DNA of 41,872 nucleotides from JBFGCA01 sp041567315 (GTDB taxonomy: Bacteria > Acidobacteriota > Thermoanaerobaculia > Multivoradales > JAHEKO01), in NCBI GenBank assembly GCA_041567315.1, contig JBFGCA010000034.1, positions 1 to 41,872 on the forward strand, written 5' to 3'. This document shows, piece by piece, positions 31,818 through 39,977 of the stretch. The notes under the pieces are model-generated. The model searched no databases. It saw nothing but the letters and a program-made list of their open reading frames with translations, and was not told the origin of the DNA. A program made the position numbers and the translations under genes. Each line of letters opens with the position of its first letter. Positions within the stretch are counted from its first letter, which is position 1.

Positions 31818-32729
31818 GTGGCTGACTACACCGGCAGAGACGACACCATGAATCACGACCAGATCGAAGAGCGGCTGATCGCCGAGCGATATCTGATGGG
31901 CCAGCTGCCACCGGCGGAGGCGGCCGGCTTCGAGGACCACTATCTGGGCTGCGCCGAGTGCGTGGAGCGCCTGGAGCTGCTGTCGAGATTCGAGAACGCG
32001 TTGCGGGGGGTGGCCACCGAGGAGGTGGCCCGCGCCGCCGCCACCGCCCGGCTGGGGGTGCTGGCCTGGCTGGCGCGTCTGGGCCGCTCGCGTCAGATCT
32101 CGGTCCTGCTCGGTGCGCTCGTGCTGTTGCTGCTGCCCAGCGGCTTCCTGTCGCTGCGTCTGGCGCGGTTGGGGAACGAGCTGACCGACGCCCGGATCGA
32201 TCTTGAAACGGCCCGTAGCGGCCAGGCCGAGACCGGCGAACGGGTCACTCGGCTGGAGCAGGACCTGGCGAGCGAGCGTCGCCAGGCGGACGACCGCGCC
32301 GCCGCCCTGGAGGGCCGCCTCGCCGGCGCTCTCGCCGCACGCGAACGACTGGCCGAGGCGGTCGCCGAAGCGGAACGGCCGCGGGGCAACGTGCCGCTCC
32401 TGCGGCTTTCCCCGCTGCGGGCGCTGCCGGCAAACGACGCCCCGGTGCACCGCCTGGGCCTGAGCGCGGGGACCCGGCTGGTGGTCCTAGTCCTGGAGGT
32501 CGACCTGCAGGCGGCGAGCGCCTATCGGGCGACGCTGAGCACCAAGGCGGGCCGCGCGCTGTGGACCGGCCGGGACCTGCTGCCGAACGCGGTCGGGGAC
32601 CTGGTGCTGGCGGTGCCGGGCGCCCTGCTCGAGCCCGGCGACTACCAGATCCAGGTCGAGGGCCGGGACTCCGAGGGCCGCCGGCAACTGGCCAACGGCT
32701 TCTCCTTCCGGGTGACTGCGGCCCGGTAG
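31818..32729 (+). CDS. Transmembrane zinc-finger anti-sigma factor
   Basis: This 303-residue protein has an N-terminal zinc-binding anti-sigma motif His41-x3-Cys45-x2-Cys48 (DHYLGCAEC). One TM helix lies at about 93-113 (ISVLLGALVLLLLPSGF), then a coiled coil at about 115-180 (RLEQDLASERRQADDRAAAL). A C-terminal beta-rich domain at about 200-303 contains RLVVLVLEVDLQAASAYRAT and GDYQIQVEGRDSEGRRQLAN. The expected topology places the zinc finger in the cytoplasm, holding the ECF factor, and the beta domain in the periplasm as a sensor. GTG 31818 is supported by GGAGGA with 7 nt spacing. Confidence 0.82.
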   Translation: MADYTGRDDTMNHDQIEERLIAERYLMGQLPPAEAAGFEDHYLGCAECVERLELLSRFENALRGVATEEVARAAATARLGVLAWLARLGRSRQISVLLGALVLLLLPSGFLSLRLARLGNELTDARIDLETARSGQAETGERVTRLEQDLASERRQADDRAAALEGRLAGALAARERLAEAVAEAERPRGNVPLLRLSPLRALPANDAPVHRLGLSAGTRLVVLVLEVDLQAASAYRATLSTKAGRALWTGRDLLPNAVGDLVLAVPGALLEPGDYQIQVEGRDSEGRRQLANGFSFRVTAAR

Positions 32730-32758
32730 GCTTCTTCCTTCTCGGTACGTTCCGTTCG

Positions 32759-32788
32759 GCCGGCCGCGCGCTCCGCGGCCGGCTTCTT
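32759..32788 (+). terminator. Rho-independent-type terminator after the anti-sigma gene
   Basis: A perfect 10-bp stem (GCCGGCCGCG paired with CGCGGCCGGC) with a 5-nt loop lies 29 nt after the anti-sigma stop and is followed by TTCTT. It would end the sigma/anti-sigma operon. The T-tract is short. Confidence 0.65.
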
Positions 32789-33023
32789 GCCGTTTCCGGA
32801 TCGTCCCGCGGCAGCGGGCCGGCCCCCGACTCAAAGATCTACTGCAATCAATCGGGGTCTGACAGCACTAGGTACACAGGGCCATGCTAAGGGGGGCTGA
32901 GAAAAGCTAAACGGGGGTGGGAACCATCGGCCGGCGGGGGGTCGCCGAACCGGGGACCGCCGATCCTCCGCCGGCCCCCACCCATTGGAGAGGGCCATTG
33001 GCGAGGAGAGCGGGAGGATTCCG
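32789..33023. other. Leader region upstream of GGDEF gene
   Basis: The stretch 32830-32925 is noticeably AT-richer and purine-rich compared with its surroundings and probably contains the promoter of the GGDEF-EAL gene. I looked for a c-di-GMP riboswitch and did not find the conserved GEMM elements. A good Shine-Dalgarno (GGAGGA, 33013-33018) precedes GTG 33024. Confidence 0.35.
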
Positions 33024-34463
33024 GTGAGCCGTCTGAGCACAGAGTGGGAGGGCGCCGCCACGACCGGGCAGCACGTGGCGCTGCGGCCGGTGGCTCCGGA
33101 CCCGCCACCGGCCGACGCCGGCTGGATGACCGCCGCCGCCCGCTTCGAGTACCTCGCTTTCCACGATTCGCTGACCGGGCTGCCCAATCGGGCGCTGTTC
33201 CTCGACCGGCTGCGCGGCGCGGTCACCCGCGCCCGGCGCGAGGGCCGGCTGGTCGGCCTGCTCTATCTGGACCTCGACGACTTCAAGCGGATCAACGACT
33301 CCTTCGGCCACGAGGCCGGCGACCGGGTGCTCCAGACGCTGGCCGGGCGGTTCCAGGCGGCGGTCCGCGACACCGACACGGTGGCACGGCTCGGCGGCGA
33401 CGAGTTCACCATTCTGGTCGAAGGCCTGGGCAGTGCCGACGAGCTGACCGCCGTGGCGCGCAAGCTGCTCCGCGTCACCCGCCACACGGTGCCGGTGGCC
33501 GGCTGCCAGCTGGCGGTCAGCGCCTCGATCGGGATCGCGCTGTGCCCGGGTGACGGCAGCGACGCTTCCGGTCTGCTGCGCAACGCCGATGCCGCCATGT
33601 ACCACGCCAAGCGCCAGGGCCGCAACGGATTCCGCTTCTTCTCGAACTGCATGGCCGAGCGGGTGGCCCGGCGGCTGGCACAGGCGGAGCGGCTGGCCCG
33701 GGCGCTGGCCGCCGACGAGCTGTCGCTGCGCTATCAGCCGATCTTCGCGCCGGCCGAGAACCGGCTGGTCGGGGTCGAGGCGATCCTCGACTGGTACGAC
33801 CCCGAGACCGGGCCGCTGGTGACCGCGCGTCTGATGCCGCTGCTCGAGGAGCCGGCGCTGCTCGAAGCGGCGACCCGCTGGGTGCTGGCGCGGGCCGCCC
33901 CGGTGCTGGAGACGGGTCTCGCCGGCTCGCCGGGCGCGCGGCTGTCGATCAATCTGTCGCCGCGCTGCTTCCTGGCCGCCGAGCAGCTGGTGGCGGCCCT
34001 CGAGCGCAGCGGGCTGCCGCCCTCCCGGATGGCCGTCGAAGTGCCCGAGACCGCGCTGTCGCTCGAGCCGCGCCGCGCCGCGGCCGGCTGCCGCCGGCTG
34101 CGCGACCTCGGAGTCCAGCTGATCCTCGACGACCTCGGCAGCGGGCCCTGTGCGCTCGCCCTGCTGCAGCGTTATCCCGTCGGTGGCATCAAGCTGGCCG
34201 CCCCGCTGGTGGCCAGCGCGCCGCGCGATCCGGCCGCCGCCGCCCTGGCCGGTGCGCTGATCGCCTACGCTCGCGGCCGCGGGCTCCAGGTGATGGCCGG
34301 CGGCGTCGACACCCCCGAGCAGGTCGAACTGCTGAGCGGCCTCGGCTGCCGGATCTTCCAGGGCGACCTCATCGGCCCGCCGATGCCGGCCGCCGCCTTC
34401 GCCCCGCCCACCGGCCACTCGCCGGCGCCCCGCTTCGCCGCCCTGCGGGCCGCGGCGCTCTGA
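33024..34463 (+). CDS. GGDEF-EAL protein: active-looking diguanylate cyclase, degenerate EAL
   Basis: This 479-residue cytoplasmic protein has a GGDEF domain at about residues 42-205, starting FHDSLTGLPNRALFLDRL, with an intact active site GGDEF at 124-128 and an intact inhibitory site RDTD at 115-118. The EAL domain spans about 215-465. It reads EAI (252-254) instead of EAL, keeps NLS and DDLGSG, has KLA for KID near 390, and has AGGVD at 425-429 where AEGVE is expected, so the catalytic Glu is lost. It probably makes c-di-GMP and does not degrade it. There is no sensor domain. The start is GTG 33024, with GGAGGA 5 nt upstream. Confidence 0.88.
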   Translation: MSRLSTEWEGAATTGQHVALRPVAPDPPPADAGWMTAAARFEYLAFHDSLTGLPNRALFLDRLRGAVTRARREGRLVGLLYLDLDDFKRINDSFGHEAGDRVLQTLAGRFQAAVRDTDTVARLGGDEFTILVEGLGSADELTAVARKLLRVTRHTVPVAGCQLAVSASIGIALCPGDGSDASGLLRNADAAMYHAKRQGRNGFRFFSNCMAERVARRLAQAERLARALAADELSLRYQPIFAPAENRLVGVEAILDWYDPETGPLVTARLMPLLEEPALLEAATRWVLARAAPVLETGLAGSPGARLSINLSPRCFLAAEQLVAALERSGLPPSRMAVEVPETALSLEPRRAAAGCRRLRDLGVQLILDDLGSGPCALALLQRYPVGGIKLAAPLVASAPRDPAAAALAGALIAYARGRGLQVMAGGVDTPEQVELLSGLGCRIFQGDLIGPPMPAAAFAPPTGHSPAPRFAALRAAAL

Positions 34464-34569
34464 GCCCGCCGGCGAGTCCACCGGTGGCGGCGCTGCTCGG
34501 CCGCCACGATGGCAGAATCTGTTCTTCCGACGCGGAGCGTGGTCTGACGTCGAGAGGGAGGATTCGGGC

Positions 34570-36030
34570 ATGAACGAGCGGCCGAGGGGAGACGCGGTGG
34601 CGAAGTGGAGGGTGCCGGTCGTCCTCCTTCCGTTCCTGGCGGCAGCGCCCTTTGCAGCGCTGTTGGCCGGTCAGGGTCCGGCCGAGGGGTTCACCGGGCA
34701 CACCCTGCGGGCCGATCTCTTCCACACGGGGACCGCCGAGCAGGAGATCGTCGCCCTCGACCGGGTGCGGGCGGAGGGGCCGTGGCCGGGAAGCTGGAAC
34801 CGGCTGCTGGACACGACCGGATTGGGCAAGTACTTCTTCGAGATCGTCGACACGGCGACCGCGGCGGTCCTCTTCACGCGGGGCTACTCGAGCATCTACG
34901 GCGAGTGGGAGACGACCGGGGAGGCGCGCGCCGGCACCTTCCGGACCTTCGAGGAGTCGCTGCGCTTCCCGGAGCCGGAGAGGCCGTTCGAGCTGGTGTT
35001 GAGCAAGCGCGGAGCAGACGGCGGCTTCCAGGTCCTGTGGCGGACCACCATCGAGCCGCAGTCGCGCTTCGTGGACCGGTCGCCGATCGCGCCGCGTCCC
35101 GTGCGCGCGCTGTTCGAGAACGGCCCGCCGGCCCGGAAGGTGGACCTGCTCTTCCTGGGCGACGGGTACGTGGCCGCGGAGATGGAGAAGTTCCATGCCG
35201 ACGCCGAGCGGCTGGCCGGCGTGCTCTTCGCCACCGAGCCGTTCGCCGCCCGCCGCGGCGACTTCAACGTCCGCGCGGTCGAGACGCCGGCCCGCGAATC
35301 GGGAGTGTCGCGACCGCGCGCCGGGGTCTTCCGGGACTCGCCGCTGGGTGCCGCCTACAACGCCCTGGACTCGGAGCGCTACGTGCTGTCGCTGCGCGAG
35401 CGCCAGTGGCGCGAGGCGGCGGCGGTGGCGCCCTACGAGTTCGTGGTGCTGCTGATCAACGACCGCAAGTACGGCGGCGGCGGGATCTACGGGCTCTACT
35501 CGACGGTGGCGGCCGACTCGGCCTTCAGCCCCTACCTGCTGGTCCACGAGTTCGGCCATCACTTCGCGGGACTGGGCGACGAGTACTACACCTCGGCGGT
35601 GGCCTACGAGCAGTTCACGGGCAGCCACAGCGAGCCGTGGGAGCCCAACGTGACGGCGCTGCTCGATCCGGCGGCCCTCAAGTGGCGCGAACTGGTCTCT
35701 GCCGACGTCCCCCTGCCCACGCCGTGGGGCAAGGAGCGCTACGAGGAGGAGTCGCGGGCCATCCAGAAACGCCGGCACGAGCTGCGCGAGGCCGGTGCCC
35801 CGGAGAGCGAGGTCGAGGAGCTGTTCCGCGCCGAGCGCGAGCTGTTCACGGCACTGCTCGGCGCCGAGCCGTGGGCGGGCAGGGTAGGTGCCTTCGAGGG
35901 CGCCCTCTACGAGGCCAACGGGCTCTACCGGCCGGCGGTCGACTGCGTCATGTTCACTCGCGACGAGGTGGGCTTCTGCCCGGTCTGCCGCGCCGCCGTC
36001 GAGCGGGTGATCGACCTGTACAGCGAGTAG
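34570..36030 (+). CDS. M64-family zinc metallopeptidase, secreted or membrane-anchored
   Basis: This 486-residue protein has a hydrophobic signal/anchor at about residues 15-36. A beta-rich N-terminal domain (about 40-175) precedes the peptidase domain, which begins KVDLLFLGDGYVAAEMEKF. The zinc motif is HEFGHHFAGLGDEYY (His326, Glu327, His330, with Asp337/Glu338 downstream). The C-terminus has paired Cys residues in VDCVMFTRDEVGFCPVCRAA. This is the pattern of M64 (IgA-peptidase-like) enzymes, which cleave extracellular proteins. GGGAGGA with 7 nt spacing supports ATG 34570. Its natural substrate is unknown. Confidence 0.87.
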   Translation: MNERPRGDAVAKWRVPVVLLPFLAAAPFAALLAGQGPAEGFTGHTLRADLFHTGTAEQEIVALDRVRAEGPWPGSWNRLLDTTGLGKYFFEIVDTATAAVLFTRGYSSIYGEWETTGEARAGTFRTFEESLRFPEPERPFELVLSKRGADGGFQVLWRTTIEPQSRFVDRSPIAPRPVRALFENGPPARKVDLLFLGDGYVAAEMEKFHADAERLAGVLFATEPFAARRGDFNVRAVETPARESGVSRPRAGVFRDSPLGAAYNALDSERYVLSLRERQWREAAAVAPYEFVVLLINDRKYGGGGIYGLYSTVAADSAFSPYLLVHEFGHHFAGLGDEYYTSAVAYEQFTGSHSEPWEPNVTALLDPAALKWRELVSADVPLPTPWGKERYEEESRAIQKRRHELREAGAPESEVEELFRAERELFTALLGAEPWAGRVGAFEGALYEANGLYRPAVDCVMFTRDEVGFCPVCRAAVERVIDLYSE

Positions 36031-36114
36031 CCCGGCCTGAGTCGGGAAGCCGTTACCCGCACGGCTCGCCGCCGGCGGGAACGGGCGCCGAATAGGGAAG
36101 GGTGGAGAAAGAGA

Positions 36115-37137
36115 TCAGGTAAGAGCAGCCAGCCGTTTGCGGGCGGCCCCGAGCTGTTGCTCGGCCCGTTCGGCCGCGCGCCCCGCCTGGTCGGCTTCTC
36201 GGCCGGTGGCCCGGTGCCTCTTGCGGGCTTCGGCGGCGGCGGCCTCCAGCTCCGCGGCGCGCTGGCGGGCGGTCTCGGCTTCGGCGGCGGCGGCCTTTGC
36301 CCGGCGCTCGGCGACGACCGCGGCCTCGCGCGCCCGGCCGGCCGCCTGGCGCTGGCGGCGCACCTTGGCTTCCGCCTCCTCGACGGCTTTTCGGGCGGCG
36401 GTGAGCTTGCGCTCGCGCGCCCGTCCGGCCGCCGTCCGGCCTGCCGCCGCCCCGACGGACGCGGCCGTCGCGGCGCCAGCCCGCGGCTTTGCTCCGCTGC
36501 TCTCGGCAGCGCTCTTCCGGGGCCCGGCCTGGCGGCCCTTCTTGCCCTGGCCGGCTTTCTTGCCCTTGCTCGGCGGCCGGTCCCTGCTCGGCTCACCTGC
36601 CCTCCGGGCCGCTCGCGTCGGGCGCCCGGCGGGGGGCAGGGCGAGGCCGGCCAGGGCCTCGAAGCCGGGCGGCTCGAGGTCGGCGCTCAAGCGGCCGGGC
36701 CGCGGGGCGTCAGGGCCGCCGGGCGACGCCGACAGCGCCTCGAGGGTCCGGTCGATGCGCTGGCGGGTGGCGGCTGTCGCCGCGTGACCCTCCTCCTGAA
36801 GCAGCTTCTCGGCCGCGGCGCTCAGTCCGGTCAGCGCCCGCCGCCGTGCGGCGGCGCTCTCGCGGCCGTCGCCGCCCCCTTGCAGGGCTTTGCGCAGGCC
36901 CTCCCCCGCGTTGAGCAGCTCCTCGAAGCGTTTCCGCTCGTCGAGCCAGAGCCGATTCACCGCCCAGGCGGCGAGGCTCGGCTTGGCCAGCGCCTTGACC
37001 GCCGCCGCTCCCTCGGCGTCGCCCGCTGCCCGCCGCTTCCTGGCGAGGGCGTTGCGGGCCTCCACGAACTCGCCCAACGGCAAGGCGTAGAGCCCGTCGA
37101 TCTCCTCGTCGACTCTCTTGGCCTTGCGGTTGCCCAT
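36115..37137 (-). CDS. Ala/Arg/Lys-rich coiled-coil protein of unknown function
   Basis: This 340-residue protein starts with a conserved-looking module: LYALPLGEFVEARNALARK, then VKALAKPSLAAWAVNRLWL, with similar N-termini in several high-GC bacteria. The middle (about residues 180-240) is Lys/Arg/Ala/Pro-rich, like a histone-H1-type tail (PPSKGKKAGQGKKGRQAG). The last 100 residues form a long Ala/Glu/Arg coiled coil. It has no signal or TM and could bind nucleic acid through the basic tail, but no function is established. Because Ala/Arg-rich frames arise easily in GC-rich DNA, the recognisable N-terminal module is the main evidence that this gene is real. Confidence 0.62.
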   Translation of the reverse strand: MGNRKAKRVDEEIDGLYALPLGEFVEARNALARKRRAAGDAEGAAAVKALAKPSLAAWAVNRLWLDERKRFEELLNAGEGLRKALQGGGDGRESAAARRRALTGLSAAAEKLLQEEGHAATAATRQRIDRTLEALSASPGGPDAPRPGRLSADLEPPGFEALAGLALPPAGRPTRAARRAGEPSRDRPPSKGKKAGQGKKGRQAGPRKSAAESSGAKPRAGAATAASVGAAAGRTAAGRARERKLTAARKAVEEAEAKVRRQRQAAGRAREAAVVAERRAKAAAAEAETARQRAAELEAAAAEARKRHRATGREADQAGRAAERAEQQLGAARKRLAALT

Positions 37138-37309
37138 CCCGGTCGCCCTCGGCTGGAGTTCCCAGCTACCCGTCTCTACCTGGGCTCTGCCCGACGGCGG
37201 AGTTGACGTTGCGCTTTCTTGAAGCGGTCACGGCCAGCCTCACACGAGCCCTCTTCCTCTTTCGGAGGCAACTCCCTTGTCCGCCGACCACCCGACTTCC
37301 GCAGACCCA

Positions 37310-39022
37310 TCAAAAAGTCTCTTTGCTGGTCACCAGCCACTGGACGCTCTCGAAAGTGCCGTCGCGATCGAGCGGGAAGGCGACGTCGAGGTGGACCATG
37401 GTGCCGCGGCCGGATCGGCTGGGGGCGACCCGCAGCCCGAAGCCGACGTCGGTGAGCACCCCGAGATCGTCGCTGCGATCGGCGCCGACGAACCAGGCGC
37501 GGCCGACGTCGACGAAGGCCGCGGCGCCGACGTTGGCGAGCTGGAAGATCTCGCGTTCGGTGAAGAAGCGCTGCTCGATGGTCAGCAGGAAGCGGCGGTC
37601 GCCCTCCTGGAAGCGCAGCGGGTAGCCGCGCAGCCCGCTGTCGCCGCCGAGGGTGAGCTGCAGCTCGGGGTCGAGGTTCTCGACCAGGTCGAGCTGGAGA
37701 CGGGCGAGGAACAGGTGCTTGCCCCAGTTGCGCCAGAGGAAGCGGGCGCCAGCGCCGGTGGCCAGCACCTCGAAGCCGTCGCTGCCCCAGCGGCCGCCCA
37801 GGCTGGCCGAGGTGAGGATCAGCCGGCCGGGCGCCGGGCGCAGGCCCAGCGAGGCGTTGGTGCCGAACACCGCCAGGTCGCGGTCGCCCCCCCAAGCCGG
37901 CGACGACCAGCCCAGCCGCCCCTGCAGCCGCCGGCCCAGCCGCACGTCCTCGGTGCGCGCCATCTGGTCGAGGTCGTGGGCCTCGATGAAGCGGTCCTCG
38001 ACCAGCTCGAAGTCGACCCAGGGGTAGGAGAGCGTCCGGTCGGGGGGCAGCCCGAGGGGCGGCTCGCGGCCGGGCGCGGCCGAGAAGCGGTCGGCGATGT
38101 GGGTGAAGCCCAGCTTCCAGCGCCGGGTCACGCCCTCCACCAGCCCGCGCGAGAACCCCCAGTGCCCCTCGTAGACGTCGATCCGGTGGCGGAACTCCTC
38201 GCGCACCTGTCCGCGGGTGAAAAGCGGATCCACCCGGTCCTCGGTCACCACCGTCAGCCCCGCCGACCAGCGGGTGGCGAGCGCAAAGAAGGGGCGCCGG
38301 AGGTGGAGCAGATAGCGCTCGCCGTCGCTGTTGTCGCGCAGCGACAGCTCCATCTCGGCGCGCCGGCCGGCGAGGTTGAAGTCGCGGTAGAGCAGCTCGT
38401 TGGAGTTGCGCTCGAAGTCCGAGGTGCGGCTGATCGCGATCTCCTTGCCGGTGCCCATGAAGTTGAAGTCCTGGATCTCGAGCTGGGTCCGGTTCTCGCC
38501 GCCGCTGCGGGCAAAGCGGGCGCCGCCGGTCAGCGTCCAGACGTCGCGAGTGCGGACCTCGAGGTCCACTTGGTCGCCGTCGACCGCCACCGGCACGATC
38601 TCGGCGTCGTACAGGTAGCGGTTGCGCCGCAGCAGGCGCTCCGACTCCTCGAGCAGCCGCGGCGCGTAGGGATCGCCGGGGGCGAAGAGCAGCTGCTGGC
38701 GGATCACCCAGTCACGGGTGTTGCGATGCAGGCGGTTCACCAGATGGAAGATGCGGCGGTCCTCCTCCGGGTCCTGGTCGTCGAAGACGTCGCCGACGCG
38801 GATGTCGACCCGCCGGATGCGCGAGTTCTCGGGGATGGCGAAAGCGGGCCGTGGGGCCTCGTCGCCGGCGGTTGCGGACGCCGGCGGGGGCGGGATCCAG
38901 GCCGCGGCCGGCAGCGGCCCGAGCAGTGTGGCGGCGGCGAGACCCAGCACGGCGACCGCCCGTCCGATCGCGGGTGGGAGCGCGGCGTCCGACGTCTCGT
39001 GCACGGGTTGCGAAGCCAACAA
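37310..39022 (-). CDS. Omp85/BamA-TamA-like outer-membrane beta-barrel protein
   Basis: This 570-residue protein has a signal peptide in the first ~45 residues (VLGLAAATLLGPLPAAAW). One POTRA-like domain follows at about 68-160 (IRRVDIRVGDVFDDQDPEED; LLEESERLLRRNRYLYDAEI), then a C-terminal beta-barrel. The Omp85 signature LGGDSGLRGYPLRFQEGDRR is present, and the protein ends in Phe (SKETF), the outer-membrane sorting residue. Full BamA has five POTRA domains, so this is a shorter relative, perhaps a single-POTRA exporter of a partner or lipid. It lies 232 nt downstream of the DUF2911 gene on the same strand. Confidence 0.83.
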   Translation of the reverse strand: MLASQPVHETSDAALPPAIGRAVAVLGLAAATLLGPLPAAAWIPPPPASATAGDEAPRPAFAIPENSRIRRVDIRVGDVFDDQDPEEDRRIFHLVNRLHRNTRDWVIRQQLLFAPGDPYAPRLLEESERLLRRNRYLYDAEIVPVAVDGDQVDLEVRTRDVWTLTGGARFARSGGENRTQLEIQDFNFMGTGKEIAISRTSDFERNSNELLYRDFNLAGRRAEMELSLRDNSDGERYLLHLRRPFFALATRWSAGLTVVTEDRVDPLFTRGQVREEFRHRIDVYEGHWGFSRGLVEGVTRRWKLGFTHIADRFSAAPGREPPLGLPPDRTLSYPWVDFELVEDRFIEAHDLDQMARTEDVRLGRRLQGRLGWSSPAWGGDRDLAVFGTNASLGLRPAPGRLILTSASLGGRWGSDGFEVLATGAGARFLWRNWGKHLFLARLQLDLVENLDPELQLTLGGDSGLRGYPLRFQEGDRRFLLTIEQRFFTEREIFQLANVGAAAFVDVGRAWFVGADRSDDLGVLTDVGFGLRVAPSRSGRGTMVHLDVAFPLDRDGTFESVQWLVTSKETF

Positions 39023-39200
39023 CGGCTGACGGCTACGACGTTGCGGGCAGCCTACTACAGGGCACCGCGCGGCTCCGGCCCAGGGCGATCGCCGCCGGTT
39101 GGTTGGCCAGCGGCTTTCGATCTGGCGATCCGCCGGCCGCTCCCGCCGTCGAGAGCCGGCCCGGCGGGAGCGGCGTCCGGCTCTGGCGCGAACGTCCGGG

Positions 39201-39226
39201 CGGGCCGGCCCGAGGGGGCCGGCCCG
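39201..39226 (-). terminator. Strong GC hairpin downstream of DUF2911 gene
   Basis: A perfect 11-bp inverted repeat (CGGGCCGGCCC) with a 4-nt loop starts 28 nt beyond the DUF2911 stop on the minus strand. No T-tract follows, so it may be a Rho-assisted or processing hairpin and not an intrinsic terminator. Confidence 0.4.
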
Positions 39227-39254
39227 TAGTCACGGTCCGGTCCGGCGAGCGGTG

Positions 39255-39890
39255 CTAGCCCGCCGGCCGGCGGAACGGCACGCAGACCTCGGTGGTGATC
39301 CACCGCAGGCACATGTCGGCCCCGTCCTCGACGGCGTCGAAGGAGATGATGAACTGGTCGACCTCCTCCTCGAGCTTCCCGACGCTCGCCGTGTACGTCA
39401 GCACCTCGGTGGCCGGCAGGTCGGCCGGCGTGAACTCGCGGGTCTCCGGGTTGAAGTACCCGGTGCCCGACAGACCGAGCGCCGAGTTGAAGTGGACCGT
39501 CCAGGTCTCGGGCCCCGGCGTGGTGAACAGCGAGTAGGTGCCGGCCGGGAGCAGCCCGCGGCCGACGGTGACGTCGCCGGTCACGGTGATCTCGGTGGCC
39601 TCGTTGGCGCCGGTGCGCCAGACCTGCCCGAAGGGCACCAGGGCGCCCGACTCCTCGGTGCCGAAGATGTTGTCGCGGCCGCGCTTGTAGGGCCGGCTGT
39701 AGACCACCCGCAGATAGACGTCGTCCACCGTGATGCGGGCCATCCCCATGGGGCTGGGCCGCCGCGAGGGGTGGAGGTCCTGGGCGGCGGCGGGCGCCGG
39801 GGCCAGGGCGAGGGCGAGGGCGGCGCCCAGGCCCGAGAGCAGCAGGGTGAAAGCGGTCGAGGCGAGCGGATGTCGTCTGGGATAGCGCAT
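39255..39890 (-). CDS. DUF2911 domain periplasmic protein
   Basis: This 211-residue secreted protein has a signal peptide ending APAAAQ. The DUF2911 core begins with PSPMGMARITVDDVYLRVVY, then SRPYKRGRDNIFG, LVPFGQVWRTGANEATEI, LPAGTYSLFTTPGPETWTVH and a final beta region. The family is common in Bacteroidota and Acidobacteriota and has no established biochemical function. AAGGAGGT (39907-39900) is the strongest Shine-Dalgarno in the window, 9 nt before ATG 39890. A TACACT hexamer at 39928-39923 is a likely -10. High expression is plausible from these signals. Confidence 0.88.
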   Translation of the reverse strand: MRYPRRHPLASTAFTLLLSGLGAALALALAPAPAAAQDLHPSRRPSPMGMARITVDDVYLRVVYSRPYKRGRDNIFGTEESGALVPFGQVWRTGANEATEITVTGDVTVGRGLLPAGTYSLFTTPGPETWTVHFNSALGLSGTGYFNPETREFTPADLPATEVLTYTASVGKLEEEVDQFIISFDAVEDGADMCLRWITTEVCVPFRRPAG

Positions 39891-39922
39891 TGAGATCGTA
39901 CCTCCTTGGAAATGAGCAGTGG

Positions 39923-39928
39923 AGTGTA
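39923..39928 (-). promoter_or_regulatory. -10-like hexamer for the DUF2911 gene
   Basis: TACACT on the minus strand is 32 nt upstream of ATG 39890 and leaves room for a short leader with the AAGGAGGT ribosome-binding site. No clear -35 is seen. Confidence 0.4.
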
Positions 39929-39977
39929 CCCGATCGATGGGGTCGTGGCTCCTGGACCCTCCGTCGCGACTGCTCCT

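Noticed and set aside
27525..32729. Type III-E CRISPR (Craspase) locus
   Set aside because: There is no gRAMP effector, Cas1 or repeat array; only the CHAT/ECF pairing is reminiscent of it.
32830..33023. Possible c-di-GMP riboswitch before the GGDEF gene
   Set aside because: The region is compositionally distinct, but the conserved GEMM core elements and paired stems were not found.
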